Origin: an uncultured beta proteobacterium
GTDB lineage: Bacteria; Pseudomonadota; Gammaproteobacteria; Burkholderiales; Burkholderiaceae_C
Assembly (NCBI GenBank): GCA_903859265.1
Contig: CAIOLZ010000154.1
Coordinates: 1 to 5,914 of the forward strand
Length of the DNA stretch: 5,914 bases
Reading direction: 5' to 3'
Part shown: positions 1 to 5,473 of the stretch, piece after piece
Layout: every line of letters starts with the position of its first letter
Position numbering within the stretch: position 1 is the stretch's first letter
Notes under the pieces: generated by a model
What the model was told of the DNA's origin: nothing
Database searches by the model: none
The model's input: the letters and a program-made list of their open reading frames with translations, nothing else
Program-made: the position numbers and the translations under genes

Positions 1-179
1 CCGTCTGTAAATGTGCAGTCTGTTCCTCATTTGCTGGCCGCTTCACCTCACGCCATGCTGAATACCGTAATCAAGAAAATACAAATGCAATCGGTGCTTG
101 ACTGCGTGGTGAGTCCCTGTAACGAATCTTACCGGCGGGCCTACTAGTGCTGGACGGTCATGTGAAGGAAAGTGATTTC

Positions 180-284
180 ATGCAAAGATACCAGCGCTTG
201 GCGCCACGTGTTGACGGGCATCGCGCGCAGGGTGTCAATATCGGTATGGGTATTTTTTTGGGTATGGTGCTATTTCGTCAATGA
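180..284 (+). CDS. Possible 34-residue small membrane-type protein (uncertain)
   Basis: A short frame starts at ATG 180 and has a reasonable Shine-Dalgarno sequence, AAGGAA at 165-170, nine bases upstream. The peptide has a basic N-terminal half (MQRYQRLAPRVDGHRAQG) and a hydrophobic C-terminal half (VNIGMGIFLGMVLF) that could span a membrane, then RQ and stop. The stop overlaps another ATG (281-283, ATGA) that opens a second unrecognised 34-codon frame ending at 385. It may be a real small protein, the surviving N-terminus of a decayed gene, or chance. I know no family that matches. The good ribosome binding site is the only real support. Confidence 0.22.
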   Translation: MQRYQRLAPRVDGHRAQGVNIGMGIFLGMVLFRQ

Positions 285-331
285 AGAATTGGCCAAAAAC
301 CCGTCCCGCGCTGCAGTCTTTTCGATGGCTA

Positions 332-370
332 ACACTGACAGTGTACTTTCACTGTGTGCCACAGCACAGT
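332..370. promoter_or_regulatory. Cluster of small perfect inverted repeats upstream of the DUF2789 gene
   Basis: ACACTG and CAGTGT (332-337 and 339-344) form a perfect inverted repeat around one central base. Immediately downstream, ACTGTG (351-356) pairs with CACAGT (365-370), and CTGTG (352-356) pairs with CACAG (360-364). The motif ACTGTG/CACAGT thus recurs in both orientations within 39 bp, ending about 30 bp before the likely start at 403. An operator for a dimeric regulator is possible, but no promoter elements could be placed around it. Confidence 0.25.
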
Positions 371-402
371 CAGCACACTTGCTAGGTCTCAACATAAAAC
401 GT

Positions 403-648
403 ATGCACCGCTTCCGCCACCTTTTTTCCCAGCTCGGTTTGCCCAGCCATCCGGATGGCATCCTGAATTTCCTCACCTTACATGCTGCGATGGCGGACGG
501 TATGCGACTGCCGGACGCGCCGTACTGGACGGCGTCGCAAGCAACGTTTCTGCGAGAGTCCTTGACGCAGGACTCCGACTGGACCGAATTAGTTGACCAG
601 TTGAGTCTCGCACTGCGGCTTGGCCCGGACAGGGCGGACACACCTTGA
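403..648 (+). CDS. DUF2789 family protein
   Basis: This is a small cytoplasmic protein of unknown function of about 81 residues, the usual length of the DUF2789 family (about 75-80). What shows the family is the run HRFRHLFSQLGLPS near the start, the middle ADGMRLPDAPYWTASQATFLRESL, and the end DSDWTELVDQLSLALR. The pattern LFxQLGLPS...L.DAPfWT.xQAxFLRE...eDaDW.EvvDQL is characteristic. The frame is open further upstream to a GTG at 172, but homology begins only at about 403, so I take ATG 403. ATG 325 and TTG 379 are alternatives. No good Shine-Dalgarno precedes 403, so the exact start is uncertain. It stands alone, with a terminator-like hairpin 3 bp after its stop. Family assignment is fairly sure; function is unknown. 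Confidence 0.75.
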   Translation: MHRFRHLFSQLGLPSHPDGILNFLTLHAAMADGMRLPDAPYWTASQATFLRESLTQDSDWTELVDQLSLALRLGPDRADTP

Positions 649-651
649 GTG

Positions 652-705
652 AATAACTGCGCCTGCCCTGCCACCCGTTCTAGCTGACGGAGGCAGTTAT
701 TTTAA
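652..705 (+). terminator. Probable terminator after the DUF2789 gene
   Basis: AATAACTGC (652-660) pairs perfectly with GCAGTTATT (693-701), a 9-bp stem. The 32-nt loop holds a second small stem, CCGT (675-678) with ACGG (687-690). The right arm runs into TTATTTTAA, a short U-rich tail. It starts 3 bp past the stop of the DUF2789 gene. The outer stem is AT-rich and the loop is long, so this is a moderate rather than a textbook intrinsic terminator. Confidence 0.45.
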
Positions 706-955
706 CGCTGTAGAGGCAATCGGCAACACTAGCTGTATGTATCCAGACTAAATTGGTGGCCCCCTCAGGCACTTTTAAACGTTCGCTTTGGAGCTGCACA
801 ATTTCCAACTTGGGGTTGGTCAGCGGGCTACAGAGCATCGTGCGCATCAGGTTGAAACCAGCTGCGTGGTCAAAGAACAGCCTGCCCCAAAGCGAACCGT
901 CGCCGCCCGACGAAGCGAACCCACAGAGCACCGGGGCTGCGTCTGCAGCGACGGG
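702..955. other. Stretch of about 250 bp with no assignable gene, downstream of the ATPase
   Basis: Both strands carry moderate open frames here: plus strand 753-989, and minus strand with a GTG start at 931 ending at 680. They face each other across the same bases. The minus frame contains a protein-like run (LTNPKLEIVQLQSERLKVP) but has no Shine-Dalgarno, and I recognise no family on either strand. The segment may be a decayed gene fragment. GCTGC (936-940) and GCAGC (945-949) form a 5-bp hairpin just past the ATPase stop, without a T-run, so it is not a convincing terminator. Confidence 0.35.
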
Positions 956-3475
956 TCATGAAGCAGAGGTGGAGGGCGCAGAACCCTGAAGGCCTGATGC
1001 CTTTGTTGCATGCTGCACGCGCCACCTGATGAGCGCTACCTTGAGTGCGTCGTTCACCACAAGGCACGAGAACATCGCGAAGCCGAGGATGGAGAGCATC
1101 TGCAGCGGCGGAAGGGGCTTCAAGTCCGCCAACCCGGCGAAGGTCAGCGCAGTGCCCACCCCTGCATCTGCGGCGAGGGCGCCCATCAACGTCTTGCTCG
1201 GCCAGGTCGCCCCGAACCACCGGCGCTCGCGCGCGGAGATGATCGAGAAGACGGCGAAGTACAGCAGTGTCAGGAAGCTGAAGGTGTACAGGGCCCGGCT
1301 GTCGGTGGCCAGCCCGAACCTTGACCAGGCGAACCACAAGGCGATGAGCGCCTCCGAGACCATGGCGATGCCCAGGATGACCGACACGCTGACGTAGCCG
1401 CCGATGTTCCAAGTCTCCGGCTGGCCCGATGGCCGCACGTGGTCTGTGGCGAGCGCGATCTTGGCGAAGTCCGTCATGAACACGAGCAGCAGCATCGCAA
1501 AGGCCGAGACGACGAACTTGCCGGTGACCACGAAGGCGATGGCCACGAAAGCGGCCTTCAGGATGGTCCGGCTGATCTTGTTGATGATCCAGGTCAGGAT
1601 GCGCTGGTAGATCGTCCGGCCCTGCTCGACCAGGGCGACGATGTTGGTCAGGCCCGGTTCGGTCAGCACCACGCTGGCGGCGCCCTTGGCCACGTCGGTG
1701 GCCGAACTGACGGCAATGCCGACCTCTGCCTGGCGCAGGGCCGGCGCGTCGTTGACGCCGTCGCCCGTCATGCCGGTGACGTGACCCGCTGCCTGCAGGA
1801 GCTGCACGACGATGTACTTGTCTTCCGGGAACACCTCGGCAAAGCCATCGATGCCGCCCAGGAGGTCAGCAGCCTTGCTGCCCTGCTGATCGCCTGCAGC
1901 TTTCAGGTCGGACACGCGCTGGATTTTGGGCAGCCCGACGCCTTGTGCGATGTCCCGGGCGACAGCCAGTGCGTCGCCGGTCAGCATCTTCACCGAGATG
2001 CCCAGGCCGCGCAGTGAAGCGATGAGGGCCTTGGCATCCGGGCGTGGCGGATCGAACAGCGTCACCAGGCCGACCAGCACTGGGGCGCCATTCTCTGGGC
2101 CACGCGCCACCGCCAAGGTCCGGTAGCCCTTGGCAGCGGCATCGCTGACCCGGGCTTCAAGAGCGGTGATCTCAGGTGCCGTCAAAGCGCAGGCCTCGGC
2201 GAGTGTTCGTACCGCGCCCTTCATCACACGAAAGCGATGTCCGTCCTGCTCGACCACGGCCTCGGTGCGGCGGCTCTTTGCGTCGAAAGGTGCAAACGAA
2301 ACGGGGATGACCTTGGTCTGGCCGTCGAAGACTCGTCGGGCCTTTGCCTCGGCAAGGAAGGCAAGGTCGATCGGGTCCTGATTAGCTTCCTGGGAGGCAA
2401 GCGCGCCGGCGAATAACACCTCGGCCTCGCTGGCCTTCCCGAGCGGAGTAACGCCGGTGACGGCCAGCTGGTTCATCGTGATCGTGCCGGTCTTGTCCAC
2501 GCACAACACGTCCATCGTCGCCGCGTCCTCGGTGGCGCTCAGGCGTGTGACCAGCACGCCGCGACGGGCCAATTCCCTGGCCCCCACGGCCATGCTGACG
2601 GTGAACATCACGGGCAGCGCGACCGGCACGGCACTCATCAGCAGGACGAGAAGCAGCGGAGCCATCTCGATCAACGGCACGCCGCGGGCGAGTGACAACC
2701 CCATCACCCCGATCAGCAGCGTGCCGACGATGACGAAGAGCCAGCGCACCAGCTTGGCCACCACGGCTTCGATGTGCAGCTTGGGGCGCGCCTTCTGGAC
2801 GAGTTCAGTGGTCTTGCCGAAGGTGGTCTGTGCGCCGGTCAGCAGCACCACACCGTTGCCCTCTCCGCGGCGCACGACGGAACCTGATGGCAACATGTCG
2901 CCGGCCGCCTTGTCGGCATCCTTCGATTCACCGGTGAGTGCCGACTGATCGATGGTGAGCGGGCCGTCGAGCAGACGCACATCCGCTGGGATGATGTCGC
3001 CAGCGCGCATGCGCACCACGTCGCCCGGGACCAGTTCGCGCGCCGGCACGGTCTGCCAGCTTGCCTCGCGCAGGACCCTTGCGTTGACACGCAGCCTGCG
3101 CCGCAGCGCTTCAACGACGCCGGCGGCACGATGCTCCTGCCAGTAGCTCAGCGCCGCATTGAAGATCAGCAGCGTAGCCACCACCACAAGGTCGGAGTAC
3201 TTCCGCAGGACTGCGGACAGGATTAGGATCAGCTCCAGCATCCATGCCGACACACCCCAGAACTTTCCCATGAACTGGCGCAGGGAGTGTTCTTTCTGCT
3301 CAGCAACTTCGTTGTAGCCGTGTTCCTTGCGTCTCGCTTCGGCCTGGGACTGCGTCAGGCCGACGAGCGGATCGACACCGAGTGTCTTCAGCATCCCGGG
3401 GATGGCTGCGGTCGCGTTGGCTGGCGCAGGGCCGGGATCCGGATGGTCCGACTGCTGTGAACTCGGTTCAGTCAT
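956..3475 (-). CDS. P-type H+-exporting ATPase (type IIIA, plasma-membrane proton pump)
   Basis: This inner-membrane pump couples ATP hydrolysis to proton export; 839 residues. The start is ATG at 3475, preceded by GGAGGG eight bases upstream; the frame is open 30 codons further, but that stretch looks non-coding. Domains in order: N-terminal cation-ATPase region (about 25-75), TM1-2 (about 77-110), actuator with TGES (181-184), TM3-4 (about 240-295) with PVALP (284-288), phosphorylation loop DKTGT with Asp327, nucleotide-binding FAPFDAKSRRTEA (394-406) and KGA (419-421), DPPRPD (475-480), TGD (499-501), the hinge TGDGVNDAP (570-578), and six C-terminal TM segments to about 815. Asn106 in TM2 and Asp669 in TM6 align with the Asn106/Asp684 proton site of plant AHA2; Lys640 falls where AHA2 has Arg655. 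The plant-type C-terminal autoinhibitory domain is absent. All catalytic motifs are intact. Another type III cation substrate cannot be excluded, but the IIIA H+ class fits best. Confidence 0.9.
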   Translation of the reverse strand: MTEPSSQQSDHPDPGPAPANATAAIPGMLKTLGVDPLVGLTQSQAEARRKEHGYNEVAEQKEHSLRQFMGKFWGVSAWMLELILILSAVLRKYSDLVVVATLLIFNAALSYWQEHRAAGVVEALRRRLRVNARVLREASWQTVPARELVPGDVVRMRAGDIIPADVRLLDGPLTIDQSALTGESKDADKAAGDMLPSGSVVRRGEGNGVVLLTGAQTTFGKTTELVQKARPKLHIEAVVAKLVRWLFVIVGTLLIGVMGLSLARGVPLIEMAPLLLVLLMSAVPVALPVMFTVSMAVGARELARRGVLVTRLSATEDAATMDVLCVDKTGTITMNQLAVTGVTPLGKASEAEVLFAGALASQEANQDPIDLAFLAEAKARRVFDGQTKVIPVSFAPFDAKSRRTEAVVEQDGHRFRVMKGAVRTLAEACALTAPEITALEARVSDAAAKGYRTLAVARGPENGAPVLVGLVTLFDPPRPDAKALIASLRGLGISVKMLTGDALAVARDIAQGVGLPKIQRVSDLKAAGDQQGSKAADLLGGIDGFAEVFPEDKYIVVQLLQAAGHVTGMTGDGVNDAPALRQAEVGIAVSSATDVAKGAASVVLTEPGLTNIVALVEQGRTIYQRILTWIINKISRTILKAAFVAIAFVVTGKFVVSAFAMLLLVFMTDFAKIALATDHVRPSGQPETWNIGGYVSVSVILGIAMVSEALIALWFAWSRFGLATDSRALYTFSFLTLLYFAVFSIISARERRWFGATWPSKTLMGALAADAGVGTALTFAGLADLKPLPPLQMLSILGFAMFSCLVVNDALKVALIRWRVQHATKASGLQGSAPSTSAS

Positions 3476-3627
3476 TGAGACAGCCCTCCGACCGTTGTTG
3501 TTCTTCCTAGGCGTTGTCGCGCAGGTTCCGCGCACTGTCCGTGCGTTGACACACGCTGGGCGCATCGCGCCCTACGCTGATCGTGGATCAGTCGGTCCGC
3601 ATGCCATGTAGGACGGGACATTCAAAC
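3476..3627 (-). promoter_or_regulatory. ATPase leader with three tandem 15-nt inverted repeats
   Basis: Between the DUF202 terminator hairpin and the ATPase start lie about 150 bp holding three perfect short hairpins, each 15 nt long: CGCAC/GTGCG (3531-3545, 5-bp stem), GGGCGC/GCGCCC (3558-3572, 6-bp stem, 3-nt loop) and CTGATC/GATCAG (3577-3591, 6-bp stem, 3-nt loop). They could be operators or mRNA structures controlling the pump. The Shine-Dalgarno GGAGGG (minus strand) sits eight bases before ATG 3475. I could not place convincing -35/-10 boxes. Confidence 0.35.
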
Positions 3628-3646
3628 CGAGCCGCACGGCGGCTCG
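3615..3646 (-). terminator. Probable intrinsic terminator after the DUF202 gene
   Basis: Read on the minus strand, CGAGCCGC (3646-3639) and GCGGCTCG (3635-3628) form a perfect 8-bp GC-rich stem with a 3-nt loop, followed by GTTTGAAT. It begins 18 bp past the DUF202 stop and precedes the ATPase leader. The stem is strong but the T-run is short, so partial read-through into the ATPase gene is possible. Confidence 0.55.
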
Positions 3647-3664
3647 ATGCAGGAAGACCGTCAG

Positions 3665-4033
3665 TCAGCTGCTCAAGACGAAGTGCACGGCCAGAGCCAG
3701 GGCCATGATTGCGAGCACGAAGTTGAGCCAGACGCCCAGATTGGTCCAGTAGCCCCGGGGAATCTCCTTCTCGCCGAGCCCCCTGACCACGGTGCGGAAC
3801 TGCAATGCCGAGATCACGGCGACGCCTGCTCCGATCAGCAGCAGGCTGACGCCAAGCCAGAGCGAAAACCTGCGCTGCGACAGAGACAGCGGTTGGTTTC
3901 CCACCATGCGCAGGAAGAGCCCGAAGCGCTCGACCACGAAGCCAAAACCCATCAGCGCGATGGACGTGCGCTGCCAGGCGAGCAGCGTTCGCTCTGCGGC
4001 GAACAGGACGCGAGGATCGTCGAGGTAGGACAT
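3665..4033 (-). CDS. DUF202 family small membrane protein (YidH-like)
   Basis: This is an inner-membrane protein of 122 residues and unknown biochemical role, of normal length for DUF202. The family signature is at the N-terminus: DDPRVLFAAERTLLAWQRTS (5-24), with the typical AERTxLAWxRT core. Three membrane segments follow, at about 23-41, 57-78 (SLWLGVSLLLIGAGVAVISAL) and 98-119 (LGVWLNFVLAIMALALAVHF). ATG 4033 is chosen because the family signature begins right after it; the frame is open 25 codons upstream into the methyltransferase remnant. No Shine-Dalgarno is visible, so translation may be coupled to the upstream stop 19 bp away. Its original promoter was probably upstream of the damaged methyltransferase, so its present expression is unclear. 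Family assignment is sure; function is not known. Confidence 0.85.
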   Translation of the reverse strand: MSYLDDPRVLFAAERTLLAWQRTSIALMGFGFVVERFGLFLRMVGNQPLSLSQRRFSLWLGVSLLLIGAGVAVISALQFRTVVRGLGEKEIPRGYWTNLGVWLNFVLAIMALALAVHFVLSS

Positions 4034-4052
4034 GCCGGTGCCGCGCGGTGAC

Positions 4053-4430
4053 TCAGGGCTTGGTTGCCACCATTCCCAGCAGCGCAGAACGACCTGCGTG
4101 CCGTGCACCTTCGTTCAGTTCGGCCTCGTACTCGACCAACTCGACGACTTGCAGAGCCTTGAACGTTTCCCGTATGAGGTCGGCCGTGTACAGCTGCGAC
4201 AGTTGGCCCTGGCCACCGGTCTTGTAATCGAGTTGCTTGGGTGTGTAGCCCTGGAGAATCAGCACGCCACCCGGCTTCAGGGCGCGGACCATGTTGGCGA
4301 ACTGGATGAAGATCGCGACCACGCCATCGTGGCTCTGCGCTGCCCAGTGGTATTGCTCGCAGTCGGCCACGGTGTAGTCGACCGAGACCCCGGCTTCCGA
4401 CGCCAGCAACCGCGCCTTGGCGACGCCTGT
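4053..4430 (-). pseudogene. SAM-dependent methyltransferase remnant (class I, N-terminus lost, internal deletion)
   Basis: The remaining frame of about 125 codons matches the C-terminal two thirds of a class I SAM-dependent methyltransferase. It has GVAKARLLASEAGVSVDYTVAD (helix, then strand with the acidic Asp), VVAIFIQFA (strand 4 region), RALKPGGVLILQGY (the conserved post-motif strand), and an end typical of the family (HAGRSALLGMVATKP). The N-terminal glycine-rich SAM-binding motif is missing: homology stops at about 4430 where the repeat-bounded scar begins, and an in-frame TAG lies at 4451-4449. The only nearby start is TTG 4409. Relatives as I remember them carry about nine residues between IQFA and NMVRALKPGG that are absent here. 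With the SAM loop gone it should not be active. The original substrate is unknown. Confidence 0.75.
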
Positions 4431-4454
4431 CGTGGCCCCTAATTGATGCTAGCA
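4431..4454 (+). repeat. Left terminal inverted repeat of the IS remnant
   Basis: It starts CGTGGCCCCTAATTG and ends in the 8-bp palindrome TGCTAGCA (4447-4454). It matches the reverse complement of 4793-4816 at 18 of 24 positions, counted by eye without gaps. Confidence 0.55.
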
Positions 4455-4642
4455 GGGGCGTTAATGCTGCTAATGTGGGGTAGGAAGGCCGTCTGCGTTT
4501 ACGTATTCGATCTCACGGCGGCGAGTCGGAAAAATCTAATGGCCGAAGGAATATTGCAATCTGGCGAATTCTCTAAGGGGAATTGCAACAATGCTCGCAA
4601 ATTTGCAGCCGAAGTAAGCCATTGCTGTCTTAAAAATTCTGA

Positions 4643-4702
4643 ATTCCACATTAGCAACAATAGTGGACATCGTGCCCACATTAGCAAGATCACTGGACAC
4701 GA
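4643..4702 (-). repeat. Two tandem 30-bp repeat units inside the IS remnant
   Basis: Units 4643-4672 and 4673-4702 are identical at 20 of 30 positions. They share the blocks TGTCCA and TTGCTAATGTGG when read on the minus strand. The right terminal repeat (4793-4816) carries the same pattern, with TGCTAGCA in place of TGCTAATG. They look like transposase-binding repeats. With only two diverged units and no spacers they are not a CRISPR array. Confidence 0.55.
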
Positions 4703-4714
4703 CAAGTCCGAAGT

Positions 4715-4730
4715 GTTGCCGCGCGGCAAC
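4715..4730. repeat. Perfect 16-bp palindrome
   Basis: GTTGCCGCGCGGCAAC is fully self-complementary. It lies inside the IS remnant between the tandem repeats and the right terminal repeat, in otherwise AT-richer sequence. It could be a protein-binding site or a hairpin. There is no T-run after it on either strand. Confidence 0.5.
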
Positions 4731-4792
4731 GACCGGGATTTAGGCCAAATACCCCGCAAAGCCATTATCCATACGGGTTTCAGGCGAAAATC

Positions 4793-4816
4793 TGCTAGCA
4801 ACAATTGTGGACACCG
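4793..4816 (-). repeat. Right terminal inverted repeat of the IS remnant
   Basis: TGCTAGCA (4793-4800) followed by ACAATTGTGGACACCG. It is the inverted partner of 4431-4454. A further palindrome, CGCTAGCG (4815-4822), and GCTAATA follow directly, so another partial copy may overlap the outer edge. Confidence 0.55.
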
Positions 4817-4842
4817 CTAGCGCTAATAAAGGGCCACAACAA

Positions 4843-5004
4843 CATACGCACGCCACACATGCTTTGGCGCGCGGTGCAGAGCTGCCCACGGTACGTGACA
4901 ACCTGCGCCACGCATCGGTTTCCACCACTTCGGTCTACCTTCACACTGATCAGGCAAAGCGCGCACGGCAAATGAGGGATGCCTTTGGAACGCCAAATAC
5001 CTGA
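4843..5004 (+). pseudogene. Tyrosine recombinase (phage-type integrase), C-terminal fragment
   Basis: Only the last 53 codons of a tyrosine recombinase remain: HTHATHALARGAELPTVRDNL, then LRHASVSTTSVYLHTD and a basic tail ending in DAFGTPNT. This is the region from just after the box II HxxR arginine through the catalytic His of LRH and the nucleophile Tyr (codon 4936-4938, in SVYLH). The N-terminal core-binding domain, the first Arg and the HxxR motif are missing. Homology begins at about 4843, just right of the IS remnant, so the gene was cut there. The frame can be read back to a GTG at 4807, but those codons translate the terminal repeat. It cannot be an active recombinase. The fragment indicates a former mobile element (integrase-bearing island, plasmid or prophage) on the right side of the scar. 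Confidence 0.8.
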
Positions 5005-5058
5005 AGCATCAAAGGCGTGAGTGAGGTCAGAAAAGGGATATTTCACTCCCACTGATCA

Positions 5059-5087
5059 TTTAAACACTTATCGTTTCATGATATGCT
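5059..5087 (+). promoter_or_regulatory. Candidate promoter of the toxin-antitoxin operon
   Basis: A possible -35 box TTTAAA (5059-5064) lies 17 bp from an extended -10, TGATATGCT (5079-5087), close to TGnTATAAT. ATCAT (5055-5059) and ATGAT (5078-5082) form a small inverted repeat across it, which could serve autoregulation by the antitoxin. The expected transcription start, about 5093-5095, coincides with the ATG chosen for the toxin. So either the mRNA is leaderless or the promoter or start is wrong. Confidence 0.35.
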
Positions 5088-5092
5088 TTGGT

Positions 5093-5473
5093 ATGGGTTC
5101 ACAAAGTTCACCGGCCACTGGTTTGGAGTATTTGCTTGGCTTGGATGGCAATATTGAAGTCCAAAATGATGCGGGCTACTGGGTCAAGATGGAAGTTGCA
5201 AGTGTGCCCGTAACGGCGGAACGACCGCACGGCATCAGGTACAGCCTGACATTGCATGCGCCGGATAACACCCGGCTCATTGGTTTTGATAATGCCCATG
5301 GCGTGAAGCCGGTAGGTTCGCGTTTTAAACATGTTGGCAAACGGTTTCCGTACGACCACCGCCATCGACACGCTCTGGACGAGGGGGTGTTGTACGAGTT
5401 TGACACCGCTTACCAGTTGGTCAGTGATTTTTATGCTGAAGTAGATCGCGTTTTGAAGGAGATCAGTCCATGA
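5093..5473 (+). CDS. DUF6516/TumE-like toxin of a toxin-antitoxin pair
   Basis: A 126-residue soluble protein resembling the DUF6516 family, which I recall being renamed TumE, the toxin of a type II toxin-antitoxin system. Its molecular target is not known to me. Family-like blocks are RPHGIRYSLTLHAP (44-57), RLIGFDNAHG (61-70), PYDHRHRH (86-93, rich in His and Asp) and DFYAEVDRVL (112-121). ATG 5093 is chosen because relatives start a few residues before the LEYLLGLDG block. Alternatives are ATG 5078 and a GTG at 5021, and none has a clear Shine-Dalgarno. Its TGA overlaps the ATG of the next gene (ATGA), so the two are translationally coupled, toxin first. It lies directly downstream of the integrase fragment. 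Recognition is by motif memory; confidence in the pair is better than in the toxin's chemistry. Confidence 0.7.
   Translation: MGSQSSPATGLEYLLGLDGNIEVQNDAGYWVKMEVASVPVTAERPHGIRYSLTLHAPDNTRLIGFDNAHGVKPVGSRFKHVGKRFPYDHRHRHALDEGVLYEFDTAYQLVSDFYAEVDRVLKEISP

Larger units (their letters stand above)
1..402. other. Left-edge region without a recognised gene
   Basis: I see no recognisable gene here. A frame on the plus strand is open from the window edge to a TAG at 145-147 (48 codons, ending NESYRRAY). It could be the C-terminus of a gene lying further left, but I do not recognise it. Positions 180-284 hold a small frame listed separately. Just upstream of the DUF2789 gene lies a cluster of small inverted repeats: ACACTG-A-CAGTGT at 332-344, CTGTG/CACAG at 352-364 and ACTGTG/CACAGT at 351-370. 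These could form an operator or mRNA structure. No convincing sigma-70 promoter was found. Confidence 0.5.
4431..4816. mobile_element. Degenerate IS remnant (transposase-less, multiple terminal repeats, IS21-like in style)
   Basis: This AT-richer non-coding segment is bounded by imperfect inverted repeats: 4431-4454 against 4793-4816 reversed, 18 of 24 identical, both ending inward in TGCTAGCA. Inside, the exact 11-mer TGCTAATGTGG occurs at 4468-4478 on the plus strand and twice on the minus strand (4656-4646 and 4686-4676), so each end carries several repeat copies facing inward. Such multiple terminal repeats are known from IS21-family ends, but the family call is inference. No transposase coding is present; open frames here only translate the repeats. 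No target duplication is seen, and the flanks are two different broken genes, so the element was probably reduced by deletion or recombination. Confidence 0.5.

Noticed and set aside
870..1412. Minus-strand open frame of 180 codons within the 3' end of the ATPase gene
   Set aside because: It is a shifted frame of the ATPase gene, very rich in Arg, Ala and Gly from GC-rich codons, with no family signature.
1439..2017. Plus-strand open frame of 192 codons antisense to the ATPase
   Set aside because: It is antisense to a gene with all P-type ATPase motifs. Its composition (Asp, Gly, His, Arg rich) is typical of GC-rich shadow frames.
3476..3565. Longer ATPase N-terminus starting at 3565
   Set aside because: The 30 extra codons have no ATPase resemblance, whereas ATG 3475 has GGAGGG at ideal spacing.
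3546..3578. Plus-strand promoter with a perfect TTGACA at 3546-3551
   Set aside because: No acceptable -10 box follows at 16-18 bp and no plus-strand gene lies downstream.
4643..4702. CRISPR array
   Set aside because: There are only two diverged units, directly adjacent, with no unique spacers and no cas genes.
4499..4804. Minus-strand frame of 101 codons in the scar
   Set aside because: It translates the 30-bp repeats (LLMWARCPLLLLMWN), has no Shine-Dalgarno and no recognisable family.
4443..4820. Plus-strand frame of 125 codons in the scar
   Set aside because: It spans both terminal repeats and the internal repeats, so it is read-through of non-coding element ends.
5019..5048. Hairpin GAGTGA/TCACTC between the integrase tail and the toxin
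   Set aside because: The stem is only 6-7 bp with a long loop and no T-run, so it is not convincing as a terminator or operator.
5021..5092. Longer toxin starting at GTG 5021
   Set aside because: The extra 24 residues do not resemble the family N-terminus, overlap the best promoter candidate, and the GTG has no Shine-Dalgarno.
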